A stretch of DNA of 64,000 nucleotides from UBA1672 sp033851915 (GCA_033851915.1 JAWSVM010000003.1:186001-250000); one strand, 5' to 3'. Numbered from the stretch's first letter, positions 34,266-43,770 are shown. Notes: generated from the sequence alone by a model not told the origin. Program-made: numbers and translations.

Positions 34266-34359
34266 GTATATACGCCCTTACTCTTGTTCAATTTTGATTT
34301 AAAATCGTGGTAGAGGAATGCCATATTTAATGCTGCAATGCAAGAGGATAGGAGGTGTT

Positions 34360-34617
34360 CTATTCCTCATCCTGTTCGTTATCCTTTTGTGCCTTGCCTT
34401 TGAAGTGTGCAATTACAAATGGAACAGAAAGCAAGAGAAGGACGATTGAAATAATAATGCGTCCGGTGATGGCAAAGAATAATAAAATTAGGACATAAAG
34501 CACAATAACGCTGTAGAGGATAAGGCTGCGCACCTGCTCGGGGCTGGCCTTAATAAAAAATTTGTAAAGCGCATATAGTCCGGCGATTACTCCTAAAATT
34601 AAAACAAGATATGGCAT
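34360..34617 (-). CDS. Small membrane protein, 85 residues
   Basis: Three hydrophobic stretches are visible: residues 2-20, 33-50 and 52-70, with the loop FFIKASPEQVRSLILY between the first two and an acidic tail DNEQDEE. This layout resembles the membrane-anchoring N-terminus of alphaproteobacterial DnaJ-like proteins, whose C-terminal J domain would follow here but is absent. The similarity is by pattern only. It starts 12 bp after mipZ, so the two are probably co-transcribed. Confidence 0.6.
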   Translation of the reverse strand: MPYLVLILGVIAGLYALYKFFIKASPEQVRSLILYSVIVLYVLILLFFAITGRIIISIVLLLLSVPFVIAHFKGKAQKDNEQDEE

Positions 34618-34629
34618 GACGTTTTCTGA

Positions 34630-35487
34630 CTAACCGTTTGCTACTGTTTTAACTTGGCTTTGTGGCGGCGTTGCATGCCCTTTTAGATGCTCTGGTGCGA
34701 TCTCTATTATCAAATTACGCACTTCCTGACGCGCGGCAATTTGAGAGAGTGTTAAGCCGCCATTTTGATCCTCTTTCAAATCCAGCAACGTTAGCCCTTT
34801 TAGGAACATTTCCTTGAATACAACGCGTTCCCCAAAACCGGGTGCTAAACGGAATTTGGCAAGACGAGAAATCTCACCCAAAAGCCTTGTGATGATCTTA
34901 TTATTGTTTGTGTTCAGGTGCGTCATGCGGTTGCGCATCACAATCCAGTCAATTGTGCCGCCATTACGTTGTTTTTTGACTTGGCGTTGTTCTTCAACCA
35001 TTTGTGAATATATGGATGGGCCAACCACATCGTAATTCTTCATATCAATATCGGCGAGCAAATCCAGATCGATAAAGCTGTCATTCATCGGCGTGATCAG
35101 GGTGTCTGCGTGGCTGTGGGCGAGGCGAGAGAGGAATGAATCTGTTCCGGGGGTGTCGATGATTATAAAGTCACAAACATGTCCCAGCTCATCCAGAGCC
35201 ATCAACAGAAAGGATTCTTCTTCGAATTTCTGTTCCGCAACGTTTTCTCTCTGGCTTTTTTGAATGGCCATATGGGCAGGGCTTGGCAGGTGCTCACGGT
35301 TGCGCGTGATATAATCAAAGCGTTTTTTCAAATAGCGCGTAAGCGTTCCTTGGCGCGCATCAAGGTCAATCGTTCCGACGCGGTATCCCAATCGTAACAG
35401 AGCAATGGCTGTGTGCATGGCCGTGGTCGATTTACCTGATCCACCTTTTTCATTGCCGAAAACAATAATATGCGCTGTCTTTTTCAT
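34630..35487 (-). CDS. mipZ: Division-plane positioning ATPase MipZ (ParA/MinD family)
   Basis: In Caulobacter MipZ forms a gradient from ParB-bound poles and blocks FtsZ assembly, placing division at midcell. The 285-residue protein has the deviant Walker A NEKGGSGKSTTAMH (residues 12-25), a switch-region IDLDARQGTLTRYL near 41 and Walker B-like FIIIDTPGTDSF near 112. The MipZ-specific insertion with SPAHMA and the C-terminal LAPGFGERVVFKEMFLKGLT are present. It is divergent from the aminopeptidase gene and opens the mipZ-membrane-protein pair. Confidence 0.92.
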   Translation of the reverse strand: MKKTAHIIVFGNEKGGSGKSTTAMHTAIALLRLGYRVGTIDLDARQGTLTRYLKKRFDYITRNREHLPSPAHMAIQKSQRENVAEQKFEEESFLLMALDELGHVCDFIIIDTPGTDSFLSRLAHSHADTLITPMNDSFIDLDLLADIDMKNYDVVGPSIYSQMVEEQRQVKKQRNGGTIDWIVMRNRMTHLNTNNNKIITRLLGEISRLAKFRLAPGFGERVVFKEMFLKGLTLLDLKEDQNGGLTLSQIAARQEVRNLIIEIAPEHLKGHATPPQSQVKTVANG

Positions 35488-35537
35488 GGTGATACTCTTA
35501 TCCTTATATCCGGAGCATTACGAAATAGAGGTATAAC

Positions 35538-37316
35538 ATGCCAGAAAACACTACCCAATATCAAGATAGACTCGAAAAAATACGACAAGACATTGAAAAA
35601 CAAGGGTTATCAGGTTTCATATTGCCGCGTACCGATGAGTTTCAGGGTGAGTTTCTGGCCGATTATGCGGAACGCCTCGCTTGGCTGTCCGGTTTTACGG
35701 GCAGTGCAGGTGCCGTTGTAGTGTTGCAGGATAAGGCCGTGGTGTTGAGTGATGGGCGTTATACTTTGCAGATGAAAAATCAAGTCGATGCTGATTTGTA
35801 TATGACAGATGACAGCACCAAAACTTCGGTAGGTAAATGGCTGGCACAGAACGCAGGTGCAGGGGATAAAATAGGTTATGACGTTTGGCTGTTCACGCCT
35901 AAGCAGATAAAAGCGATAAGGGATGCTTTGGAGGATACCTCAATTACTTTAGTGCCGATGGATCATAATTCCATTGATGCATTATGGGATGATCAGCCCG
36001 CCAAGCCGAAACAGCCTGTCACGATTTTCCCAGATGAAATTGCAGGGCGCAGTGCGTTAGAAAAACGGCAAGATATAGCCGCGCAGATAAAAGATAAGGG
36101 CTGTTCTGTCTGTCTTTTGAGCTTAAGCGATTCTATTTGTTGGTTGTTGAATGTTCGTGGTGGTGATGTCGGATACTCACCGCTTGTTCTGTCTTATGGG
36201 TTGCTCTACGCGGATGGAACATTTGATTGGTTTGTGGATGCAGATAAAGTTTCGCAAGATGTCGCCGCGGCTTTGGGCACGGATGTACGTCTGTATGCAA
36301 TCGAGCAGATGGATGCGCGTTTCGCGGAGCTCTCGGGCTGTATCTGGATGGATTGCTCTTCTGCGCCGATATGGTTCGAACAAGCGTTTAAGCGCAGGGG
36401 CATTGAAATGCTGGATCTTGATGATCCTTGTGTTGCGCCGAAATCAATCAAAAGCGTGACAGAGCAAGAGGCCGTACGCGCTGCGCATGTTCACGACGGT
36501 GTCGCGATTGTAAAGTTTTTGCACTGGCTGTCTGTTCTTGAGAACCACGTAGGGATGAGCGAGATATCTGCGGAAGAACAACTAGAGGCTTTCCGCCGCG
36601 AAAACCCTGCTTATCTGGAGCCGAGCTTTCCTACAATATCAGGCTTCGCAGGCAATGGCGCAATTGTTCATTACCGCGCTACGCCGCAGAGTAATGCGGA
36701 TGTCGGTGGTAATGGTATCTTACTGGTCGATAGTGGTGGCCAATATCAATGGGGCACAACCGATATCACCCGCACCGTCGCAATCAACGCACCTACACAA
36801 GAACAGAAAGAAAACTATACGCTCGTTTTGCAGGGGCATATCGCTCTGGCCGATGCGCATTTCTCTAAAGGTACAATAGGCAAAGAAATTGACGCTTTGG
36901 CGCGTAAGCCTTTGAAAGATGTTGGTTTGGATTATGCCCATGGCACAGGACATGGTGTTGGGTGTTATCTGTGTGTGCATGAAGATGCGGCGAATATATC
37001 TCCACGCGGAGAAAAGGTGTTGGAGGCGGGGATGCTGATTTCTAATGAGCCGGGATATTACAAAGAAGGCGAATACGGTATTCGTATTGAAAATCTTGTC
37101 TTGGTTTGTGATGGTGAAGAAACAGACATGTTGAAATTTGAAACGGTGACTTACGCGCCCTATGACCGAAGTTTGATTGATTTATCGATGTTAAGTGAAA
37201 CGGAGTTGTTTTGGCTGAAACAGTATTCACAAGATGTATATCGGAAGCTCGCTCCATTGTTATCGAGTGATGTTCTCGCGTGGTTGGAAAACGAAATAGA
37301 AGATTTTACGGCGTAG
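35538..37316 (+). CDS. Xaa-Pro aminopeptidase (M24B family)
   Basis: This 592-residue enzyme removes N-terminal residues preceding proline. It has the three-domain layout of long aminopeptidase P: two creatinase-N-like domains and the C-terminal pita-bread metalloprotease domain. The dinuclear metal ligands can be seen in order: Asp in LLVDSGGQY (about 397), Asp in TTDITRT (about 408), His in HGTGHGVG (about 471), Glu in ISNEPGYY (about 506) and Glu in RIENLVL (about 520). GAGGT precedes the ATG. Its last 11 bp overlap the 3' end of the convergent secreted-protein gene. Confidence 0.93.
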   Translation: MPENTTQYQDRLEKIRQDIEKQGLSGFILPRTDEFQGEFLADYAERLAWLSGFTGSAGAVVVLQDKAVVLSDGRYTLQMKNQVDADLYMTDDSTKTSVGKWLAQNAGAGDKIGYDVWLFTPKQIKAIRDALEDTSITLVPMDHNSIDALWDDQPAKPKQPVTIFPDEIAGRSALEKRQDIAAQIKDKGCSVCLLSLSDSICWLLNVRGGDVGYSPLVLSYGLLYADGTFDWFVDADKVSQDVAAALGTDVRLYAIEQMDARFAELSGCIWMDCSSAPIWFEQAFKRRGIEMLDLDDPCVAPKSIKSVTEQEAVRAAHVHDGVAIVKFLHWLSVLENHVGMSEISAEEQLEAFRRENPAYLEPSFPTISGFAGNGAIVHYRATPQSNADVGGNGILLVDSGGQYQWGTTDITRTVAINAPTQEQKENYTLVLQGHIALADAHFSKGTIGKEIDALARKPLKDVGLDYAHGTGHGVGCYLCVHEDAANISPRGEKVLEAGMLISNEPGYYKEGEYGIRIENLVLVCDGEETDMLKFETVTYAPYDRSLIDLSMLSETELFWLKQYSQDVYRKLAPLLSSDVLAWLENEIEDFTA

Positions 37317-38739
37317 CTGTGGGGGAGGGCTTCGCTTCCTCTGTTTTTTCTTCCATAGTAGGTTTTTCAGCCTCTTCTGTTTCTTTTTTCATAGTAGGTT
37401 TTTCAGCTTCTTCTGTTTTTTCTTCAGCAGGCTTTTCTGTTTCTTTGTTGGCTTTATTGGGAACAGGGGCCTTTTTAGAAGCAGCCTTTTGTCCATATTT
37501 TTTAGGATGAAATTTAATAAGAGAGAAAAACGTTTTATCTAATCCGGATCTAGCGTGTTTCTTGCCGCTAAGAAATTCTTGTACAACAGCTATATTGTCT
37601 TTATAGCGCGCCTCTATGACGATTGTTGAAATACCAGGGTATCTATCTGAAGGGGTGATGACCAGTTTGGTTTTCAATACATCAAAGCCGTTAATTGAAG
37701 TACTTTTTATATTTAAACTATCTGCTGAAACATTCCTTACGAATTTTGAAACATGCTTTGAAAATATAAGTGCTTTTATACTGCTATACGAATACTTATG
37801 TTTGTTCTTATACGAGTAAACATTATATTTAACGCGATCCTCCGTTACAGGGTCAACAACGATAAAGCGCATAACCTCTGATGATTCTTTCGCTGAGAAT
37901 TTGGGCGGAAAAGGTGTGTAATCCTTGTTTCTAGGCGGTAATTTTACAGTAAAGACATTGTTTTCTGATGTGTAGCTTTTCCAGCCATAGCCTGTCGGAA
38001 CATCTCTTTTGGTCGTAATTCCATCATATAATGTCATCGTATCGAAAAAATCGTCGGAGCGATAAGAATACATCGTGTGTGACGGGCCACTTAAGACTTG
38101 CTCGACCTTTGAAAAATTTGTCATATAGAGCCGTATCCTCAGGCCATATTTTTCTTCTTTCATTCTGTAGGAGATGTAAATGTCTTTGCCAAAGAACCCT
38201 TTGTGTTTGAAATCTTTATTTGTCAAAACGGCGCCACCAATTGATTTTGCTGATAAAACATATCTTCTTGCGGCACGTTCAAGAACTTGTTTCATTTCTT
38301 TATATGTTAATTCGCTGCCAAATGTTTGTGTGACTTTCACAAGCAGACTTTTTTCACGTTTTGAGTCTACCTTACCATCCAGTGCAGAGATGATTTCTGC
38401 GGAGCTTGCAAAAGTATTTTGATTAAATTGAAAAGGGAATATTTTGTATTTGTATCTTTGAGGGAATTTTGTCTCGAAGACTCCTGTTATGGATTTGTGC
38501 AAGCGCCATTCAATTTTGTTTTCATCTTCTTTTAGGCTGTCAGGAACATCTGTACGGTCTTTTGTGCCTAGTTTACCAAATTGTCCGGCCTTTTCTGTTT
38601 TTTTGCTTTTGGGAGCTTTCTTTGTTTCTTTCTTGGTCTCTTGCTTTTGCGGTGTTTGTGCAAAAGAGGCTGTTGCTGCAAGGCCAATGCAAAGAACAGA
38701 TAAAAGTCCCAATAAACGGAGCTGTTTCATTATTTTCAT
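37306..38739 (-). CDS. Secreted protein with a duplicated domain and a charged Pro/Glu repeat tail
   Basis: A signal peptide (residues 1-27, ending ATASFAQ) leads to a Lys/Glu-rich linker and two related ~150-residue domains (about 80-235 and 250-410). They share a start resembling F-x-[TV]-K-x-P-x6-PFxF and an end with VEQVLSGPSHTMY versus VQEFLSGKKHARS before an FF pair. The C-terminal 60 residues are repeats of EEAEKPTM-type units. A periplasmic or surface location is inferred. I do not recognise the family. Its stop lies inside the end of the aminopeptidase gene on the other strand. Confidence 0.75.
   Translation of the reverse strand: MKIMKQLRLLGLLSVLCIGLAATASFAQTPQKQETKKETKKAPKSKKTEKAGQFGKLGTKDRTDVPDSLKEDENKIEWRLHKSITGVFETKFPQRYKYKIFPFQFNQNTFASSAEIISALDGKVDSKREKSLLVKVTQTFGSELTYKEMKQVLERAARRYVLSAKSIGGAVLTNKDFKHKGFFGKDIYISYRMKEEKYGLRIRLYMTNFSKVEQVLSGPSHTMYSYRSDDFFDTMTLYDGITTKRDVPTGYGWKSYTSENNVFTVKLPPRNKDYTPFPPKFSAKESSEVMRFIVVDPVTEDRVKYNVYSYKNKHKYSYSSIKALIFSKHVSKFVRNVSADSLNIKSTSINGFDVLKTKLVITPSDRYPGISTIVIEARYKDNIAVVQEFLSGKKHARSGLDKTFFSLIKFHPKKYGQKAASKKAPVPNKANKETEKPAEEKTEEAEKPTMKKETEEAEKPTMEEKTEEAKPSPTATP
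37330..37435 (-). repeat. Tandem coding repeat at the C-terminus of the secreted protein
   Basis: Units of about 40 bp encoding TEEAEKPTM are repeated two to three times with small changes. Tails of this kind often vary in copy number between strains. Confidence 0.7.
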
Positions 38740-38803
38740 TGGGATACCTCTATAAAAGCCGAATTCTATGTGATCTTATCATATAAATATTAAAAAATAA
38801 GCA

Positions 38804-38836
38804 CAAAAAAACCGCTGACTGGTTAGGGCAGCAGTT
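38804..38836 (-). terminator. Rho-independent terminator after rpsU
   Basis: On the minus strand CTGCTG (38829-38834) pairs with CAGCGG (38812-38817), then a run of seven T follows (plus-strand A at 38805-38811). It begins about 30 bp after the rpsU stop and resembles the hairpin at 2130-2160. Confidence 0.75.
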
Positions 38837-38863
38837 CTTTAAAATTTATAATCTATTCAGGAA

Positions 38864-39070
38864 TTAATATCCGTCACGATCGCGACGTTTACGTTCCATC
38901 TTACGACATCTACGAACTGCTTCCGCATCTTCGCGCGCGCGTTTCTCGGATGGCTTCTCGTAATGACGACGAAGTTTCATCTCGCGAAAAATGCCTTCGC
39001 GTTGCATTTTCTTTTTCAGAACGCGCAAAGCTTGATCGACATTGTTATCTCTTACGTTCACACTGACCAC
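38864..39070 (-). CDS. rpsU: Small ribosomal subunit protein bS21
   Basis: The 68-residue product is the basic, helical S21 protein of the 30S subunit. It shows the family sequence VRDNNVDQALRVLKKKMQRE and a very basic tail RKMERKRRDRDGY. There is no ATG; I chose the GTG at 39070, giving MVSVNVRDNN as in other alphaproteobacteria, because a near-perfect AGAGGTGA Shine-Dalgarno sequence lies 6 bp upstream. A GTG three codons earlier sits within that site and is unlikely. It is a single gene with its own terminator. Confidence 0.95.
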   Translation of the reverse strand: MVSVNVRDNNVDQALRVLKKKMQREGIFREMKLRRHYEKPSEKRAREDAEAVRRCRKMERKRRDRDGY

Positions 39071-39193
39071 AGTGTTCACCTCTTTCTAATTGTTTTAAAG
39101 TTTAAGCCTACCTATAAAAGGTTGAGAAGTGTTTAACATGGGTCGCATAGGTAAAGCAAAGGAAAAATAGGGCTATTGCGTATTTCTTGGGTT

Positions 39194-40360
39194 TTATTTT
39201 TTGTCTGGCCAGTGCCATGGTGGGGCGTTGGTCAAGGTCTGTCCTATGATTTGTGTTTGCCCCAGTTCTTTTTCAAGCTCAATAAGGTTGCATTCTTTAT
39301 ACTTACGTAGCGCTTTTACCAAGATGTCCGAGTGAGAAACAATCCACATTTGGCTATGTTTTGATGCGTGAATAATTAACTTTGCAAGCGCAGGAAGTAA
39401 TTCAGGGTGAAGGCTTGTTTCCGGCTCGTTGAGAACCATGAGGGAAGGTGGTCTAGGCGTTAGAAGTGCTGCAACGAGAAGTATATAACGGAGTGTGCCG
39501 TCTGATAATTCTGCGCCGCTTAAGGGACGCAAGAGGCCATATTGTTTGAACTCTATTGAGAATCTGGAATCTTCTGATACTGCTATGTTAATATTAGCAC
39601 CTGGAAAGGCATCTTCGATAGCTTGATTAAAGGCCTCTTTATTTCCAATTTCATATATTGTTTGTATTGCCGCCGCAAGATCATGCCCATTATGGCTAAG
39701 AACCGGTGTTCTTGTGCCTATTTGTGCTTGTCTAATCATAGATTCGTGATCTGTACGAAAGTGATCGTAGAATCTCCAAGACTTAATACGTTCCCTTACG
39801 CCAAAAATTTCAGGGGCTTTACTTGGGTCTGACAACTCTGACAGCATACTGTCGAAATGCTCTATACCTACATCTTGAACGTCCCATGATCGTCCATTTT
39901 TGATTTTTGTTGTGACGCCTGTTCTGTCAACAAGGCATGAGCTTTGGCGGTAAAACTCTCCTGCCCATATGCATTCCCGTTTAATTTCAGGATCTGATCC
40001 AAAGGCAGTCATCCCCGGTATTGGTAAGCCTAAAGATATTGAGTATCCAAAATCATCACTGGAAAACCCAAGGCGAAGGCGTTGTGCTTGTGTGCTAACA
40101 GTGCCTTCTACTTTAACCTCACCACTTTTCATCCTGCGTGATATATTCTCTGGCCCTGCCCAGAAAGAGGATTGAAGCCCGCCTTCTTTGGCAAGAGCAT
40201 TAATAACGCCGCCTTGTGCGGTTTCTGCCAATAAACGTAAGGCGCGATACAAATTTGATTTTCCACAGCCATTTGCGCCTGTCACAACATTAAGACGCTG
40301 AAGGGGGATTTTTAGGTTTAGAAGTGATCTGTAATTTCCAATAGCCAGAGTATGGATCAT
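39194..40360 (-). CDS. AAA/SMC-like ATPase (RecF/OLD-related predicted ATPase)
   Basis: The 388-residue protein starts MIHTLAIGNYRSLLNLKIPL and has Walker A GANGCGKSNLY at about 31-41, an ABC-like signature region LSGAELSDGTLRYILL near 277, Walker B LMVLNEPETSLHPEL near 305 and a switch His in WIVSHSD near 340. This is the layout of AAA15/COG4637 type ATPases, stand-alone relatives of RecF and OLD. The role is unknown; relatives act in DNA repair or in phage defence with a partner nuclease. No such partner adjoins it; yejF is downstream-adjacent in sequence but starts elsewhere. Confidence 0.8.
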   Translation of the reverse strand: MIHTLAIGNYRSLLNLKIPLQRLNVVTGANGCGKSNLYRALRLLAETAQGGVINALAKEGGLQSSFWAGPENISRRMKSGEVKVEGTVSTQAQRLRLGFSSDDFGYSISLGLPIPGMTAFGSDPEIKRECIWAGEFYRQSSCLVDRTGVTTKIKNGRSWDVQDVGIEHFDSMLSELSDPSKAPEIFGVRERIKSWRFYDHFRTDHESMIRQAQIGTRTPVLSHNGHDLAAAIQTIYEIGNKEAFNQAIEDAFPGANINIAVSEDSRFSIEFKQYGLLRPLSGAELSDGTLRYILLVAALLTPRPPSLMVLNEPETSLHPELLPALAKLIIHASKHSQMWIVSHSDILVKALRKYKECNLIELEKELGQTQIIGQTLTNAPPWHWPDKK

Positions 40361-40371
40361 CTATCTGCCTT

Positions 40372-41991
40372 TTACGCTGCTTTATGGGTTTTCAAGTTCA
40401 TTGCTGCGTCTAGAAGGGCTTTGGTGTAGTCCTCTTTGGGGGCAGAGAATATGTCTTCCGCGCTGCCGTGCTCTATGACGATACCGTCTTTCATGACCAA
40501 AACATTGTGGCTCATCGCGCGCACAACGCGTAAATCGTGGCTGATGAACATATAGGATAGGCTGTGCTTTTCCTGTAGTCCGCGCAGGAGGTCTACGATT
40601 TCGGCCTGCACAGAAACATCTAGCGCACTTGTCGGTTCATCCAGTACCACAAATTCAGGGGCGAGCACCATGGCGCGCGCAATCGAGATGCGCTGCCTCT
40701 GTCCGCCGGAAAATTCATGGGGATATCTGTCGCGGGTATCGGGGCTCATTTGCACATCTTCCAAGACTTTAACGATAAGGTCGCTGCGCTGGGCATCGGA
40801 TAAGTCAGGCTGGTGGAGCTTCAGTCCCTCGCCAATGATCTGTGCGACACTCATCCGTGGAGAGAGCGAGCCGTAAGGGTCTTGAAAGACAATCTGCATG
40901 CGCGAACGTAGCGGGCGCATAGCCTTACGGTTCAGGGCAGAGATATCTTGCCCGTCGAAGCTAAGTGTGCCTTGAGACTTTAGTAACCGCAGAGCTGCAA
41001 GCCCCAACGTACTTTTCCCCGATCCTGATTCCCCGACAACGCCAAGCGTCTCTCCGCGTTTGATCGTGATATCAATACCATCCACCGCCTTGATCCAACT
41101 GACCGTTTTGCCCATAAAATTTCTCTTATGCGGGAAATGCACTTTGATGTCGTTGCCAGACAAAATGGTTTGCGCATTATCTTTGATGGCTTTTACCGTG
41201 CCGTGCGGACGGGTGTTTAACAGCATCTTGGTGTAGTCATGCTTGGGCGCACTGAATAATGTCTTGGTCTCGCTACTTTCCATCAATTCACCATTGCGCA
41301 TGACACAGATGTGATCGGCCATACGCTCAACCACGGAAAGATCATGGGTGATCAGCAACATCGCCATGTTTAACTCTTTCTGCAGCTCTTCTAGCAGTTC
41401 CAGCACTTGCGCTTGTACGGTGACATCCAGCGCGGTTGTCGGCTCATCGGCGATTAGTAACTCAGGCTTATTCGCCAGCGCCATCGCAATCATCACCCTT
41501 TGCCTCTGCCCACCCGACAGCTCATGCGGATACGCATTGAGGCGTTGTTTCATCTTCGGCAGGCCAACCATGTCCAGCAGCTCTAAAACACGGGCTTTGG
41601 TGGCGTCTCTGTCCATGCCTTGGTGAATTCTCAACACTTCGCCAATTTGGCGTTCAATTGTGTGCAGAGGGTTCAGCGCGCTTTGCGGCTCTTGAAAGAT
41701 CATCCCGATTTGCTGCCCACGAATGCCGCGCATATAGGCCTCGCCCTTATCGATCAGCTCTTCGCCTTCAAATAGAATAGATGATCCCGCGCGATGCGAT
41801 GCGACAGGATAGGGCAGCAGCTTCATTGCCGAAAGCGCGGTAACAGACTTCCCCGAACCTGACTCACCAACCAAAGCCATTGTCTCGCCTTTTGCAATGT
41901 CAAAACTTACGCCCTTAACGGCATGGAAATCACCCGAGGGTGTTTTGAAATCAACATGTAAATTCTTGATTTGCAGTATTTTTTCTGACAT
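40372..41991 (-). CDS. yejF: Double ABC ATPase of a peptide importer (YejF type)
   Basis: One polypeptide of 539 residues carries two complete ABC ATPase domains, as in YejF. Walker A motifs are GESGSGKSVT (first half) and GESGSGKSTL (second half); signatures are LSGGQRQRVMIA and FSGGQRQRISIA, each followed by a Walker B (LIADEPTTALD and VVLDEPTSALD). It powers import of oligopeptides through YejB/YejE-type permeases, which lie at 58-61.5 kb here. I chose the ATG at 41991 (MSEKILQIKN), since the 41 extra codons upstream encode an unrelated hydrophobic stretch. It is divergent from the ThiE-like gene. Confidence 0.9.
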   Translation of the reverse strand: MSEKILQIKNLHVDFKTPSGDFHAVKGVSFDIAKGETMALVGESGSGKSVTALSAMKLLPYPVASHRAGSSILFEGEELIDKGEAYMRGIRGQQIGMIFQEPQSALNPLHTIERQIGEVLRIHQGMDRDATKARVLELLDMVGLPKMKQRLNAYPHELSGGQRQRVMIAMALANKPELLIADEPTTALDVTVQAQVLELLEELQKELNMAMLLITHDLSVVERMADHICVMRNGELMESSETKTLFSAPKHDYTKMLLNTRPHGTVKAIKDNAQTILSGNDIKVHFPHKRNFMGKTVSWIKAVDGIDITIKRGETLGVVGESGSGKSTLGLAALRLLKSQGTLSFDGQDISALNRKAMRPLRSRMQIVFQDPYGSLSPRMSVAQIIGEGLKLHQPDLSDAQRSDLIVKVLEDVQMSPDTRDRYPHEFSGGQRQRISIARAMVLAPEFVVLDEPTSALDVSVQAEIVDLLRGLQEKHSLSYMFISHDLRVVRAMSHNVLVMKDGIVIEHGSAEDIFSAPKEDYTKALLDAAMNLKTHKAA

Positions 41992-42100
41992 ATAACACTC
42001 AAATAACTTTTCAGGGTTGCGACGGCAAGCCCGCAGTTCTGCTGCGAAAGCCTGCGTGGCGTTTGAACGCATAATAATAAGTATAAGGAAACCATAAACG

Positions 42101-42733
42101 ATGAGCAGCGACAAGAGCGGAAGCCCACCATGCGGGATTTATATACGAATAGATGATTTTTCCAACATGTTGAATGTGATCGGTTATGTCCGTAAAATGG
42201 CGTTCACGATTAACCGCGCGTCGGGGTATAAGAAAAATATGGTGGTGGTGGAACTGGCCTATACAGATGATGTGGCGGAGCGTATCACCGATATCATTCC
42301 TGTTATCCGTGATCAGGGCTTTGTGGTCGTGGTCAGTGGTGCGGCAGATATGATGGGCGCAGATGGTGCGCTGCTCAGTGATGTTGCCGAGGTAATGGAT
42401 ATGCGCGAAAAGGGCGACGAGGACACAATTATTGGTCTTATCTGCGATGATTTGGACGCTGCGATATTGGCTGTAAAATATGATGTTGATTATGTTGTTT
42501 TGGCGGCTGACCCAATGCTAATCAGCCAGTTCAGCGCACAAAGCGACGTGCTCTGCGTGGCGCGCGGTAAGGCGATTACGAGTACAAATTGCGGTGCATT
42601 GGCGCAGGCCGGTGCGGATTTAGTGGATGTCGGTGCCTATATTATAGGGCATGAGAAAGATATAATGCAGGGTACTGTTAACATATTGCATGAACTGGAC
42701 GTTGCGGCGCAAACGCCGAAGCAGGTGCATTAA
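42101..42733 (+). CDS. ThiE-like TIM-barrel protein (possible thiamine-phosphate synthase relative)
   Basis: The 210-residue protein has alternating strands and helices with a C-terminal GAxLVDVGAYI segment (AQAGADLVDVGAYII, about 175-189) and VVVVSGAADMMGADGALL near 75, which recall the TENI/ThiE phosphate-binding barrel. The canonical ThiE pyrophosphate motifs are not obvious, so catalytic function is uncertain. AAGGAAA lies 9 bp before the ATG. Its last 4 bp overlap the end of the convergent lipase-like gene. Relatives of this kind occur in alphaproteobacteria without a proven role. Confidence 0.5.
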   Translation: MSSDKSGSPPCGIYIRIDDFSNMLNVIGYVRKMAFTINRASGYKKNMVVVELAYTDDVAERITDIIPVIRDQGFVVVVSGAADMMGADGALLSDVAEVMDMREKGDEDTIIGLICDDLDAAILAVKYDVDYVVLAADPMLISQFSAQSDVLCVARGKAITSTNCGALAQAGADLVDVGAYIIGHEKDIMQGTVNILHELDVAAQTPKQVH

Positions 42734-43770
42734 ATTTGTAAGCCTGATGCTGGCTGTGTACTTATTTCCGGTGTTTCCGGTTGCTCTGTTGGTTGAGGCT
42801 CAGGTGCGGCGGCGGCGTTGAGTGCTTTGCTGTAGTTATCGCTCGTATGTATTTTTTCTTCTGGGGCTGGCTGACTTCTCAGGCTATCCAATGTGTGCTT
42901 ATCCGGATTAACTGTTACATCACCTTCGGCTGTTATATAGGCTTTGTTGCCGACTGTTTCATAGTCGTAACGCGTGAAATAATTGGAGCCATCGGGGGTC
43001 ATAATGGTTGGCATTGTGTCACCTTGTAATTCGACACTCCAGACCTTTGCCCCTAATTCTTGTGTGTTCTCGTTAAAACGCTGTACATACTCTTCATCGC
43101 CATATGCAATTGTTCCAAATAAAATGATATTATTTAATTCGATGTGATTGTCATCGGTGAATAAACCTTCGGCTATTATTTCTCCTGCTGCCAGAGCCGC
43201 CTGTGCGCCGCCCTTGGAAAAACCGGTGAAGTTAACTTTTAGCGGTGTGTCTTGGTCGTAGGCGTGTTCATGAATGATGCCCGATATTTTATCAATCATA
43301 CTGCTATTGTCTTGAGGACCTTCCTGAACCATGTCTCTGTATAGTCCTTTATGAACTTCTCCACCCAAAGAGTGATTCGTATGTCCACGGGCTAAATTAT
43401 CCATTTTATCACTGTTTAATAAGACGTTATTTCGGTTGCTCGTTGGGTCAAAGGTGATTGTGACACTATGATCTTCGGGTGCGTAGGCCACGATTGCCGT
43501 TGTGTTTTCGAATTGTACAACTTTAATGTTGTCACGCACTTCAGGTGGAGCGGCTTCGATCATGCTGTTATATGCGGCTTTATTGGCGGCTGGGTTTTCT
43601 CCGTTCCATGCTTTTTTATCTCCAAGCGCAGAACCGCTCTGATGTAGCTCTTTTTCATAGATACCAGTTAGGCATGCAATTGCCATAAGGTCAGCAGCTT
43701 GCTGTGCAGGAAACTGCACATCTGATTGCATATCAAGAGTATTATTGTTATCCACGGTTCTTTTACCCAT
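42730..43770 (-). CDS. Lipase class 3-like alpha/beta hydrolase
   Basis: The 346-residue protein contains the nucleophile elbow FTGFSKGGAQAALAAGE (G-x-S-x-G, Ser at about 200) in a context like lipase class 3 proteins, preceded by EVHKGLYRDM. A likely catalytic Asp lies in ELQGDTMPTIM. There is no signal peptide, so a cytoplasmic or specially exported enzyme is possible. The tail is Pro/Glu/Gln-rich. I chose the ATG at 43770 (MGKRTVDNNN) because GAAGGAAAAG precedes it; the GTG 15 codons earlier lacks a site. Confidence 0.65.
   Translation of the reverse strand: MGKRTVDNNNTLDMQSDVQFPAQQAADLMAIACLTGIYEKELHQSGSALGDKKAWNGENPAANKAAYNSMIEAAPPEVRDNIKVVQFENTTAIVAYAPEDHSVTITFDPTSNRNNVLLNSDKMDNLARGHTNHSLGGEVHKGLYRDMVQEGPQDNSSMIDKISGIIHEHAYDQDTPLKVNFTGFSKGGAQAALAAGEIIAEGLFTDDNHIELNNIILFGTIAYGDEEYVQRFNENTQELGAKVWSVELQGDTMPTIMTPDGSNYFTRYDYETVGNKAYITAEGDVTVNPDKHTLDSLRSQPAPEEKIHTSDNYSKALNAAAAPEPQPTEQPETPEISTQPASGLQI

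Noticed and set aside
39194..40360. AAA ATPase as part of an OLD/Septu-type defence system
   Set aside because: The ATPase stands alone; no partner nuclease or other defence gene adjoins it, so a defence role is not supported.
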